Of a stretch of DNA of 22,887 nt, positions 7,641-15,073 are shown in pieces (the stretch's first letter is position 1; each line of letters starts with the position of its first letter). A program made the position numbers and the translations under genes. Source of the DNA: Thermoplasmata archaeon (GTDB lineage: Archaea; Thermoplasmatota; Thermoplasmata; Thermoplasmatales; Thermoplasmataceae); contig JAKBSB010000001.1 of assembly GCA_021845155.1 (NCBI GenBank), forward strand, positions 1 to 22,887, read 5' to 3'. The notes beneath the pieces are model-generated. The model had not been told where the DNA came from. It saw only the letters and a list, made by a program, of their open reading frames with translations, and made no database searches.

Positions 7641-8435
7641 TTAATAAAATAAGTTCTTTTTCATTTCATCATCTATACCTGTTAAATTTCTCATTATATA
7701 ATGGGGCCGGGGTTTCCTTCTGTAATCCGTGATCCAATACCCTTTCTTAAAAACGGTTTCCAGCATGTAGCAACTCTCCTCCCTTACGCGCATCGCCGAT
7801 TTCATGTCGCTGAGTTTCATTGCAACAAAATCTTCAGGTATATACATTCCAAGCATCTTCCCGTTGGCATTCACTGCCAGGTTCCTGTCAAAATCCATTT
7901 CAGGGGTATTGAGGAACAGGGGTTTGTCTGCAGGCGCGTCAACCCTGAAATTTACCCAGAGTTCAGCAACAAGCCTGTCCGTGCGCATGCCACGGTTGAG
8001 CTGGTCCTCCATCTCGCCATAGAAATTCCTGAGATATGTCTTGGAAACAGCTCCAAGCTTTCCAATATTAAAATTAGCATTCAGTGACATCATGGGATCA
8101 AAGGTCCAGGCAACAAGATCATATCCATTCTCCTTAGCCCACCTGATCTGTGCCTGCTTGAGCTCGTATCCTATGCCGGAGTACTTGCTGTCTTTCACAA
8201 CTCCGGTCATATGGGAGTACAGGTATGTTTTACCTTTCCTGAAACCTGGAAATGAGAAGCTCATGCCAACCATCTCTCCATTATTGTAGGCGCCCAGGAC
8301 AAGCCCGCCATGAAATCTCATTGCCGCAACCATGTCCTTTACAAGGCTCTCCATGGTTTCAAACCCCCAGGCCGATCTTATGACTGGAAGAATTTTTCTG
8401 ATCTCATCAGGATCACTGACCGTTTTTATATCCAT
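7641..8435 (-). CDS. GNAT-family acyltransferase, COG3375 type
   Basis: A 264-residue acyl-CoA-dependent N-acyltransferase. The N-terminal ~150 residues form a GNAT fold: SAWGFETMESLVKDM helix, the substrate strand GLVLGAYNNGEMVGMSFSFPG, the TYLYSHMTGVVKDSKYSGIGYELK segment that holds the CoA-binding loop (classic R/Q-x-x-G-x-G/A is degenerate here), and WAKENGYDLVAWTFDPMMSLNANFNIGKLGA, a stretch strongly characteristic of COG3375 proteins. The C-terminal part is specific to that family. It is divergently transcribed from an NSAR/OSBS-type enolase; in Geobacillus and relatives a GNAT succinyltransferase works with such a racemase to turn D-amino acids into L-amino acids (family knowledge). 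N-succinylation of an amino acid is thus the inferred activity. A TATA box at 8458-8465 places the leaderless ATG at 8435. Confidence 0.87.
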   Translation of the reverse strand: MDIKTVSDPDEIRKILPVIRSAWGFETMESLVKDMVAAMRFHGGLVLGAYNNGEMVGMSFSFPGFRKGKTYLYSHMTGVVKDSKYSGIGYELKQAQIRWAKENGYDLVAWTFDPMMSLNANFNIGKLGAVSKTYLRNFYGEMEDQLNRGMRTDRLVAELWVNFRVDAPADKPLFLNTPEMDFDRNLAVNANGKMLGMYIPEDFVAMKLSDMKSAMRVREESCYMLETVFKKGYWITDYRRKPRPHYIMRNLTGIDDEMKKNLFY

Positions 8436-8457
8436 GTGAGGATGAATACAAGACGGT

Positions 8458-8465
8458 TATCTTAA
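8458..8465 (-). promoter_or_regulatory. TATA box of the GNAT gene
   Basis: TTAAGATA on the minus strand, centred 26 nt before the ATG at 8435. It is separated by about 25 bp from the outward-facing TATA box of the enolase gene, so both promoters share one short regulatory region. Confidence 0.5.
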
Positions 8466-8486
8466 TTCTTTCCACCCCCAGTCAAA

Positions 8487-8496
8487 TTATTATACG
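8487..8496 (+). promoter_or_regulatory. TATA box of the enolase-superfamily gene
   Basis: TTATTATACG centred 25 nt before the ATG at 8516, indicating a leaderless transcript. Confidence 0.5.
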
Positions 8497-8515
8497 GATT
8501 TGTGCATGCCAAGGA

Positions 8516-9619
8516 ATGGAAGGAAAATTATCATATCAGATTGTCAAAATGCCTCTCCTGATGCCATTCGAAACAAGTTTTGGAAGGCAGTTTGACCGGG
8601 TTGCCCTTATTTTCAGGCTTGATGCAGATGGGATAACCTCATATTCAGAATGTGTTACTGACACTGATCCTTTCTACAGCTACGAGAACAACTTCACCGC
8701 TCTAGAGATCATTGACAAATATCTTGCTTCCCACATTACAAAGCTCCCGGAACCAGGTGAATTCATGGAACATGTGAGCTATGTCAAGGGCCATAATATG
8801 GCAAAGGCAGCACTGGAAATGCTCCTCTGGGATTATCACGCAAGGAGGAATGGCATACCGCTTGACAGATACCTTGGACGGTCAAAAGGAAAAGCAGAGG
8901 TCGGGATATCATTTGGAATGGATCCCATTGAAACAACTATCAGCAGGATCTCCAATGCCCTTGATATGGGTTACAAAAGGATAAAGGTCAAGATCAAGAA
9001 GGGAAAAGAGCTTGGCATACTTGGTCCCATCAGGGACAGGTTTCCGGATATAAGCCTTACAGCCGATGCAAACTGTGACTATTCAATAAATGATATGGAT
9101 CTCCTGAAAAAGATCGACAGATTCAACCTCCAATATCTGGAACAGCCGCTGGGGCACGACGATCTGATATATCACGCAAAACTTGCAAAATCAATGTCAA
9201 CGCCAATATGCCTTGATGAATCTATAACTGAGGTGGAAAAGGCACGGAAAGCTTTTGAGATCGGTGCTGGAGAAGTCATAAACATAAAGCCTGGACGGGT
9301 TGGCGGGCTCACAAATTCCATTGCAATCTCTGAAGTTGTAAGGGAAAACGGTGGACACTGCTGGGTAGGTGGAATGCTGGAAACAGGCATCGGGAGGGCT
9401 TACAACGTGGCCATGGCTTCAAATTCAAACGTGGACTACGCAGGAGACACATCCCCAAATTCCAGATATTTCAAGAAGGATATTGTGTTAAACCCGTTCG
9501 TGATGAAAGATGGGTTCATCGAGGTTAAGAGGGGTAACGGAACTGGAGCGGAAGTCGACACGAATGCTCTTTCCGGCTATAAAACAGCAGAAGGTGTCAT
9601 AAAAGTATGGAAAATATAG
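8516..9619 (+). CDS. N-succinylamino acid racemase / o-succinylbenzoate synthase, enolase superfamily
   Basis: A 367-residue enzyme with the enolase-superfamily capping domain (residues ~1-125) and beta/alpha barrel. All catalytic residues of the NSAR/OSBS family are visible: the KxK pair K157/K159 in KRIKVKIKKG, metal ligands D184 (TADAN), E209 (LEQP) and D234 (LDES), the second base K258 (NIKPGRVGG), and the GGMLETGIGRA barrel end. Length and spacing agree closely with characterised members. OSBS and NSAR activities cannot be separated by sequence. The divergent GNAT neighbour favours racemisation of N-succinylamino acids, but since Thermoplasmatales make menaquinone-type quinones and no other men genes are seen here, a quinone role cannot be excluded. 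The C-terminus converges on gcvPB, 25 nt apart. Confidence 0.92.
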   Translation: MEGKLSYQIVKMPLLMPFETSFGRQFDRVALIFRLDADGITSYSECVTDTDPFYSYENNFTALEIIDKYLASHITKLPEPGEFMEHVSYVKGHNMAKAALEMLLWDYHARRNGIPLDRYLGRSKGKAEVGISFGMDPIETTISRISNALDMGYKRIKVKIKKGKELGILGPIRDRFPDISLTADANCDYSINDMDLLKKIDRFNLQYLEQPLGHDDLIYHAKLAKSMSTPICLDESITEVEKARKAFEIGAGEVINIKPGRVGGLTNSIAISEVVRENGGHCWVGGMLETGIGRAYNVAMASNSNVDYAGDTSPNSRYFKKDIVLNPFVMKDGFIEVKRGNGTGAEVDTNALSGYKTAEGVIKVWKI

Positions 9620-9644
9620 TCCCTTGAAGGGCATTGCCGCAGGA

Positions 9645-11078
9645 TCAGTTCCATTTAAGTTTCAGGTCCCTTGCAGCCTTTACCTCGTCAATGCGCCTTG
9701 AACCCAGATTCAATGGCCTCTTCTTCAGTTGTTCAACATCCTCTTTCAGGGCATCTTCCATTATCATGGCATACCTGTCCAGATCGTCTTTGCTGGCACT
9801 TTCAGTTGGTTCTATCATCATGTCTTCATGTACAATGAGAGGAAAATACACAGTAGGGGCATGCACTCCCTGATCTATTATGTATTTTCCAATGTCGAGT
9901 GCCCTCTTCCCTGTCTTCTCTGTGGAAAGGACAAGCTCATGTTTCTTCAACGGGCTGAAAGGGATGGTGAAGGTTTTTGACAGCCTGTTCGAAAGATAGT
10001 TTGCGTTCAGGACTGCCTTCTGTGTATTGTTCAGGAGCCCGTCAGATCCATGGAACCGTATAAATGCCCATGCCCTCAGAAGCATATTGAATGCTCCATA
10101 GTAAGACGCCACTTTTCCAATAGTTTTTTTGGCGGAGTAGTCCAGGAAATACCTGCCATTTTCCATGGATACAACAGGAACAGGAAGGTATTCCTTCAGG
10201 TAGGCTTTCACGGCAACGGGGCCGGATCCCGGACCGCCTCCTCCATGTGGCGTAGCAAAGGTCTTGTGAAGATTGTAATGGACAATGTCAAACCCCATAA
10301 TGCCCGGGGACGTTATGCCAACGATGGCGTTGAAATTTGCCCCGTCATAGTACAGAAGCGCACCTGCCTTGTGGACCATTTCAGATATTTTCACTATGTT
10401 TCTGTCAAAAATACCAAGTGTGTTGGGATTTGTTATCATGAAAGCTGCGGTTCGATCCGACAGGACTGCCTCCAGTGCCTCAATATCAACCATGCCGTTG
10501 CTGTCCGAAGGAATCTCAACAACATCAAAACCAGCCATGGCCGCAGATGCTGGATTTGTTCCATGGGCTGAATCAGGTATTATGACCTCGGTCCTCTTGC
10601 CAAGTTCTCCTATGTCCTCGAGATATTTCCTGACGATGAGTATGCCAGTGAATTCTCCCTGGGCACCAGCTAGCGGCTGAAGTGTTATGGCATCCATATC
10701 GGAGATCTCCTTGAGGTACTCCTGCAGTTCATGCATAATCTTGAGTGACCCTTGAATTGATCCCTGATCCTGCAGGGGGTGTGTCTCGCTGAAACCGCTG
10801 ATCTGGGATATGCTGTCAGCAAACTTCGGGTTGAATTTCATTGTGCATGATCCAAGGGGGTAAGTCCCAATATCAACACTGAAATTCATCTGTGAAAGCC
10901 GGGTATAATGCCTCACCACGTCAAACTCGGCAACGTCCGGCAGATTCAGGGTTTGCCTTGCAAGCGACCGCGGAATGAGTTCCTCCTCTTTGTCGCTTAC
11001 CGCAGGAACCTTGTAGTCCGTGCCGGAGTGTATATCTTTTATGAGCGGCTCATCGTATTTTGCCTGGTGGTAAGTCAT
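9645..11078 (-). CDS. gcvPB: Glycine dehydrogenase (decarboxylating) subunit 2, P-protein beta
   Basis: A 477-residue PLP enzyme half that, with GcvPA, forms the P-protein of the glycine cleavage system: it decarboxylates glycine and passes the aminomethyl group to lipoyl-GcvH. The PLP-binding lysine is K272 in the glycine-rich stretch HYNLHKTFATPHGGGGPGSG. Other family blocks are GTYPLGSCTMKFNPK, PLAGAQGEFTG, IPDSAHGTNPASAAMAGF, TNPNTLGIFD and YYDGANFNAI. The split P-protein (two genes) is usual in archaea. The ATG overlaps the gcvPA stop by 4 nt (ATGA), so the subunits are translationally coupled. gcvT, gcvH and the lipoamide dehydrogenase gene are not in the window. Nothing appears missing or truncated. 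Confidence 0.97.
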   Translation of the reverse strand: MTYHQAKYDEPLIKDIHSGTDYKVPAVSDKEEELIPRSLARQTLNLPDVAEFDVVRHYTRLSQMNFSVDIGTYPLGSCTMKFNPKFADSISQISGFSETHPLQDQGSIQGSLKIMHELQEYLKEISDMDAITLQPLAGAQGEFTGILIVRKYLEDIGELGKRTEVIIPDSAHGTNPASAAMAGFDVVEIPSDSNGMVDIEALEAVLSDRTAAFMITNPNTLGIFDRNIVKISEMVHKAGALLYYDGANFNAIVGITSPGIMGFDIVHYNLHKTFATPHGGGGPGSGPVAVKAYLKEYLPVPVVSMENGRYFLDYSAKKTIGKVASYYGAFNMLLRAWAFIRFHGSDGLLNNTQKAVLNANYLSNRLSKTFTIPFSPLKKHELVLSTEKTGKRALDIGKYIIDQGVHAPTVYFPLIVHEDMMIEPTESASKDDLDRYAMIMEDALKEDVEQLKKRPLNLGSRRIDEVKAARDLKLKWN

Positions 11079-12409
11079 TTGAATTCCTCCAGTGCAGATT
11101 TCAGTGCAGAAAAATCATCGGCATTGTGTTTTTCAGTGACAGAGAAGAAGGAAGTGTTTCCATAGGTTCTTGAAAGATCCGGAAAGAGGCCTTCAAATGG
11201 TATTGCTCCCTGTATATTCTTTTCAAGAAGCCTCTTTCTCAGATCCTCGCTGCTTATTCTAGACTGGACCGGCAGATCTGAAAAATGGCGTCCACTGAAA
11301 AGATCAGGGTTATAGCCTTTCACGGACCTGAAAGTTTCAATAAGCATCTTCATATTGGAGGCAGTTCTGAGGGCTACGTTCCTGAGGCCACTCTTTCCCA
11401 GAATGGACAGGTAGGCTGAAGCAGCAACTGCCATCAGCGCCTGGTTAGAACAGATATTGCTCATTGCCTTTTCCCTCCTTATGTGCTGCTCCCTTGTCTG
11501 TAATGTCATAACATAAGCCTTCCTTCCGTCAGCATCAACACTTTCTCCTATGATTCTTCCTGGAGATTTTCTCACGTGTTCCTTCTTGAAAGACATAATC
11601 CCAAGCAGTGGGCCTCCGAGGCTTTTGTGTATGCCGAGCGACTGCCCCTCTGCAACTGCTATATCACAATCATATTCTCCGGGGGGTTTTATCAATCCTA
11701 GAGAAACAGGGTCAACATAGCTTATTATGAGGGCATTGCCCACTGTTTCCCTTGTCCGTGTGATATTTTCGTCAAGAATTCCAAACCCGTTTGGGTTTTC
11801 TACTACGACAGATGATACATTGTCATTTATTTTCTTTGATAGGTCTTCAAGGTCCATAAATCCGGATCCTTTTTCATATCTATATCTTACAAGCTTGAGG
11901 CCTAGTCCCATGATGTAACTTTCTATCACTTTCACTTTGCCCGAATAAAGGGTCTCCGGTATGAGGACCTCCGTTTTTCCGTTTATCCTGAATGCCATTC
12001 TCACCGCTTCGGCAAGGGCGCTATAACCGTCATACATTGATGCGTTGGTGGCGTCCATTCCCATGAGGTCTGATATGAGGCTCTGGTATTCGAAAAGAGA
12101 CTGTAGCATGCCCTGGGATATTTCTGGCTGGTAAGGTGTATAGGAAGTAAGAAACTCGGACCTTGAAATCAGGGAGTCAACGCTTGATGGGATTATCCTG
12201 TCATAAATGCCGCAGCCAAGAAACTTTCTGTAGCCTTCATATCTGTTCATTGCTGCATTTTTTCGTGCCTCCTCTATCAGATCATATTCGCTGATTCCCT
12301 TTGGAATCCTGAAACTTTTCTTTCTCATATTGGCAGGGACATCCGAAAACAGATCATCAACGGATTTCATATTCATGGCTTCAAGCATGGCAGAACGTTC
12401 ATCACTCAT
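11075..12409 (-). CDS. gcvPA: Glycine dehydrogenase (decarboxylating) subunit 1, P-protein alpha
   Basis: A 444-residue partner of GcvPB, structurally a fold-type I PLP-enzyme domain that lacks the PLP lysine and completes the active site. Family features: an N-terminal IPKGISEYDLIEEARKNA segment, the FLGCGIYDRIIPSSVDSL block, TSYTPYQPEISQGMLQSLFE, MDATNASMYDGYSALAEA, and the region KSLGGPLLGIMSFKKEHVRK followed by TLQTREQHIRREKAMSNICS. All are intact. It is the first gene of the gcvPA-gcvPB operon. The start ATG is 110 nt from the proposed start of the divergent mevalonate-3-kinase gene. A minus-strand CATAAATTAA element at 12440-12449 may be its TATA box with a short leader. Confidence 0.97.
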   Translation of the reverse strand: MSDERSAMLEAMNMKSVDDLFSDVPANMRKKSFRIPKGISEYDLIEEARKNAAMNRYEGYRKFLGCGIYDRIIPSSVDSLISRSEFLTSYTPYQPEISQGMLQSLFEYQSLISDLMGMDATNASMYDGYSALAEAVRMAFRINGKTEVLIPETLYSGKVKVIESYIMGLGLKLVRYRYEKGSGFMDLEDLSKKINDNVSSVVVENPNGFGILDENITRTRETVGNALIISYVDPVSLGLIKPPGEYDCDIAVAEGQSLGIHKSLGGPLLGIMSFKKEHVRKSPGRIIGESVDADGRKAYVMTLQTREQHIRREKAMSNICSNQALMAVAASAYLSILGKSGLRNVALRTASNMKMLIETFRSVKGYNPDLFSGRHFSDLPVQSRISSEDLRKRLLEKNIQGAIPFEGLFPDLSRTYGNTSFFSVTEKHNADDFSALKSALEEFK

Positions 12410-12439
12410 GATACCACGTTTAGGCTAATCACAGGTTTC

Positions 12440-12449
12440 TTAATTTATG
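12440..12449. promoter_or_regulatory. AT-rich element that could serve both divergent genes
   Basis: TTAATTTATG lies ~35 nt upstream of gcvPA on one side and predicts a start near 12470 for the mevalonate-3-kinase transcript on the other. It is the only clear TATA-like sequence in the divergent spacer. Assignment to both directions is tentative. Confidence 0.3.
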
Positions 12450-12519
12450 TTTGCAATTAACAATGTTGAAAAACAATTATAACGGGATTCCCATATCTTC
12501 TCACATGAGAGAAGGTGAG

Positions 12520-13491
12520 ATGGAAATTTCCAGTTCAGTAGCATTCCCAACCATTGGAATTGTTTTGCTCGGTGGAATATCCGATCAGAACAGACGCATT
12601 CCAATGCATGATTCAGCAGGCATAGCATATTCAGATGAAAAGCGTTCCATCAGGACAGCCACTTCCCTGTATATATCAGGAACAAGGGAGGGTTATTTCA
12701 ACGGGAACAGGATAACGCCGGACAACAGCTACCGATCGCCATTCAGGATTATTGAAAAATACGAGGGCAGGATATTTGACAAGCTCGGAATGGATCAAAA
12801 AAACAGATTTATATGCTTCAGATCGGAAAACCACGGAATCCTGAGCGGCAGTTCCGATTCCGGTGCAGCGGCACTTGGAAAATGCATTCACTCCATACTT
12901 GGAAATGATCTTGATATGGGGGAGTTCGAGAATGACCTGAGATCAGTATCTGAAAGTGTGGGAAGATCTTTTTATGGGGGGCTTACCGTAACGGAAACTG
13001 ACAGGAACAAGGCGATTACACGGACTGTCGCAGACTGGCCCGTGTTCAGCGATTTCACCATTGCAGGCTGTCCTTTCCCAGAGCCCAGGAAACCTTCGGA
13101 TACCATTCATGAGAACATTGTTAAAAGCGAACTTTATGGAGAGAGGGTAAAAACGGCTGGGAATCGTATCAGAAAACTGGAAGGACTGGTCAGGAACGGT
13201 GAACTGGAGGAAATATTTGATATGGCCCAGGAGGACACTGAGGATTATCACTCCCTCATAGAGAGCGTGGGTGTAAAAATCATAAATGGGGCAATGAGAA
13301 GCTTCATAGAAAAAGTCAGGGAGACAAGGAAGAAATTCTGGTTATCTTATATAGTTACAGGTGGGACGAATGTTTTTGTGGTCTGCCATAACAGGGATCT
13401 TGGCAAAGTTATGGATATTGCAGGTGGTAATTCGATCAAGCCATTGCAACTGAAGATCTCACAGGGTGCAATGTCCTTTGAGAAACATTGA
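12520..13491 (+). CDS. Mevalonate-3-kinase (Thermoplasmatales GHMP-family)
   Basis: A 323-residue kinase of the mevalonate diphosphate decarboxylase fold. It matches Thermoplasma acidophilum mevalonate-3-kinase (Ta1305) as I recall it, in blocks such as PTIGIVLLGGI, SAGIAYSDE, the GILSGSSDSGAAALG phosphate-loop region, NDLRSVSESVGRSFYGGLT, the AQEDTEDYHSLI helix and YIVTGGTNVFVV. The enzyme phosphorylates mevalonate at O3, opening the Thermoplasma-type branch of the mevalonate pathway to isoprenoid lipids, which continues via mevalonate-3-phosphate 5-kinase. The SYG-like serine/glycine loop is intact. Earlier in-frame starts exist (TTG 12451, ATG 12463 and 12505), but the ATG at 12520 gives an N-terminus like that of Ta1305 and lies right after a GGTGAG motif. 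Divergent from gcvPA; Sec61-beta follows 115 nt downstream. Confidence 0.92.
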   Translation: MEISSSVAFPTIGIVLLGGISDQNRRIPMHDSAGIAYSDEKRSIRTATSLYISGTREGYFNGNRITPDNSYRSPFRIIEKYEGRIFDKLGMDQKNRFICFRSENHGILSGSSDSGAAALGKCIHSILGNDLDMGEFENDLRSVSESVGRSFYGGLTVTETDRNKAITRTVADWPVFSDFTIAGCPFPEPRKPSDTIHENIVKSELYGERVKTAGNRIRKLEGLVRNGELEEIFDMAQEDTEDYHSLIESVGVKIINGAMRSFIEKVRETRKKFWLSYIVTGGTNVFVVCHNRDLGKVMDIAGGNSIKPLQLKISQGAMSFEKH

Positions 13492-13577
13492 GGAGGCTTT
13501 GTTTTCACACCGGGGAACAGGTAGAAAATTGTGGCAGTTTCATTTATTGCTGTAATTCTCAAAGTTTACCGATAGTG

Positions 13578-13584
13578 TTAAATT
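13578..13584 (+). promoter_or_regulatory. TATA-like box for Sec61-beta
   Basis: TTAAATT centred 26 nt before the ATG at 13607, consistent with a separate leaderless transcript. Confidence 0.4.
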
Positions 13585-13606
13585 CTAAAGTTTAATAATC
13601 ATCCAC

Positions 13607-13771
13607 ATGGCTGACAAGAAGGATTCTGGTTTCCAGTCAGGAGCTGGACTTATAAGGTATTTCGATGAAGAAGAGATAACCGGACCCGCGCTTGATCCTA
13701 AACTCATAATTTATATTGGCTTGGCCATGGCAGTTGTAGTTGAACTTGCAAAGGTTTTTTGGCCAGTTTGA
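13607..13771 (+). CDS. Preprotein translocase subunit Sec61-beta (SecG-type)
   Basis: A 54-residue tail-anchored membrane protein, the small beta subunit of the SecYEG/Sec61 channel. A short polar, basic N-terminus is followed by the hallmark SGAGLIRYFDEEE block (residues ~11-23), the GPALDPKL motif (26-33) and one membrane helix (LIIYIGLAMAVVVELAKVFWP) ending the protein. This order and length are exactly those of archaeal Sec61-beta. The product sits in the cytoplasmic membrane with its N-terminus inside and helps secretion and membrane insertion. The gene is easy to miss because of its size. It is flanked by the mevalonate-3-kinase gene and a 186-nt spacer before tRNA-Glu. Confidence 0.96.
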   Translation: MADKKDSGFQSGAGLIRYFDEEEITGPALDPKLIIYIGLAMAVVVELAKVFWPV

Positions 13772-13867
13772 GGAAGCAGATATACAGAGACACGGTTACG
13801 TGAATAATGGAATATCCTGACATAAACATTCCTGATCATGATTCTTTCTCATTTTTATATCATATTT

Positions 13868-13883
13868 TGAAATCGCGATTTCA
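13868..13883. repeat. 16-bp perfect palindrome
   Basis: TGAAATCGCGATTTCA is a perfect 8+8 palindrome with no spacer, in the spacer between Sec61-beta and tRNA-Glu. A TTTATAT element lies ~15 nt before it. It may be a binding site for a dimeric regulator, though no gene start lies close downstream other than the tRNA 75 nt away. Confidence 0.35.
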
Positions 13884-13924
13884 GTTATTTGACTGGCAGA
13901 TTGTTACCATTTTCTAAGAGGAAA

Positions 13925-13932
13925 AAATAAAT
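13925..13932 (+). promoter_or_regulatory. TATA box of tRNA-Glu
   Basis: AAATAAAT within an A-run, centred ~29 nt before the first base of the tRNA, as expected for an archaeal tRNA promoter. Confidence 0.5.
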
Positions 13933-13957
13933 GTAACAACACCATAACGGGGAGTAA

Positions 13958-14032
13958 GCTCCGATGGTGTAGCACGGTCAAGCATTAGGGGCTCTCAATC
14001 CCTCGACTCGGGTTCAAATCCCGGTCGGAGCA
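13958..14032 (+). tRNA. tRNA-Glu (anticodon CUC)
   Basis: A complete 75-nt cloverleaf: acceptor GCTCCGA pairs perfectly with TCGGAGC followed by discriminator A; the D arm is GTGT/GCAT with the GG pair in its loop; the anticodon stem AGGGG/TCCCT encloses loop CTCTCAA, giving anticodon CTC in positions 34-36; the T arm is TCGGG-TTCAAAT-CCCGG. It decodes GAG. No intron is seen and the 3' CCA is not encoded. The overall sequence has the look of archaeal tRNA-Glu. Confidence 0.95.
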
Positions 14033-14131
14033 TAATGGCAATTTAACTATTATGAAGCAACATCTCAGTCGTCGGGCAATTAGCAGATGTTTTGAGGAAT
14101 AACCATGCAATCTTCTGAAAGTCCCAAGAAC

Positions 14132-14164
14132 TTTAAGTATCAAGACGGCTATTGAAAGGTGCAA
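14132..14164 (+). promoter_or_regulatory. TATA box and ribosome-binding site of the MscS gene
   Basis: TTTAAGTA (14132-14139) lies ~29 nt before the ATG at 14165, and AAAGGTG ends 3 nt before that ATG. Both signals point to 14165 as the ancestral start, even though its frame now ends after 14 codons. Confidence 0.4.
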
Positions 14165-15030
14165 ATGAATCCTATTGCATTCATCGAATCTCTCCGTACT
14201 TTGATATAATCCTCGAAATGGCAATCGCCATAACGATTTCCCTCACAATATACAAGATTATTTCCAGGGTGATAAACAAAATTTCCAGCGTAAAAACAAG
14301 ATACAAGCTCAGGAAGTTTTTCGGCCTTATAATAGGGCTGATTGACCTCATAATTTTCCTGTCGCTATTTGTTAAGGATACAAGCATATTGCTGGTTTCT
14401 GCAGGCTTATTTTCCGCAGGAATTGCCTTTTCCTTACGGGATCCAATCACCAGCCTCATAGCCTGGGTGGTTATAATCTTCTTCAAGCCATTTACAATAG
14501 GTGAAAGAATTAAGGTTGGCAACGAAGAGGGGGATGTCATAGACATAAACGCTTTCTTCTTTACCATAATGGAGATAAAGCAGTGGACAGCGGCCGACCT
14601 CTACACAGGGCGTGTCGTGGAGATTCCAAACAACCAGATAATGACCATGTAAATCATTAATTTCTCAAAAGGATTCAATTTTCTATGGGATAACATAGAC
14701 ATCCCATTGTTTTACGATGTGGATATAGAGGAGGCCACTGCAGTCCTCAAGGAAATAGCTGTAAGCGTAACCGGCAGGTTCTTTGAGGAAGCAAGGAAAC
14801 AGTATGATAAAATGAAGACAAAGTACTACATTGAAAGGGGAATAATTGAGCCACAGGTTTTTATCTCATTCAACTCAAATTATGTACTGGTAAACTTGAG
14901 GTATATTACGGACCTCTGGGACAGAAAGAAAACTGAGACAGCAATCAGCAAACTTATTCTCTCGGAAATCGGGAAAAGAAATATAGGGATTGCCTCGTCG
15001 TCAGTCATTGTGACAACAAAAAGTTCATGA
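14165..15030 (+). pseudogene. MscS-family mechanosensitive channel, disrupted
   Basis: Residues encoded by 14200-15030 form a small-conductance mechanosensitive channel: two hydrophobic helices (LEMAIAITISLTIYKIIS; GLIIGLIDLIIFLSLFV), the pore-lining helix ILLVSAGLFSAGIAFSLRDP, the beta domain start FTIGERIKVGNEEGDV, and the EIPNNQIMTM segment. There an in-frame TAA (14650-14652) interrupts the gene, after which the same frame resumes with IINFSKGFNFLWDNIDIPL, the expected continuation, and runs to 15030. A second fault is likely at the 5' end: the ATG with promoter and Shine-Dalgarno (14165) opens MNPIAFIESLRTLI and stops at 14209, one frame off from the channel. Without that, translation would need a TTG at 14152. 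Probably a decaying gene; sequencing errors or stop readthrough are the alternatives. Confidence 0.75.
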
Positions 15031-15073
15031 CCAAATAGTATGATATATGCATGATGTTATTCCGATTTCTGAT

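Noticed and set aside
10050..10571. A 173-codon plus-strand frame within gcvPB
   Set aside because: It is antisense to a clear, conserved GcvPB sequence including the PLP lysine region; its translation is Cys/His-rich noise.
13807..13917. A 36-codon reading frame (MEYPDINIPDHDS...) between Sec61-beta and tRNA-Glu
   Set aside because: No promoter at the right spacing, no ribosome-binding site and no recognisable domain; it runs across the palindrome at 13868-13883, suggesting non-coding sequence.
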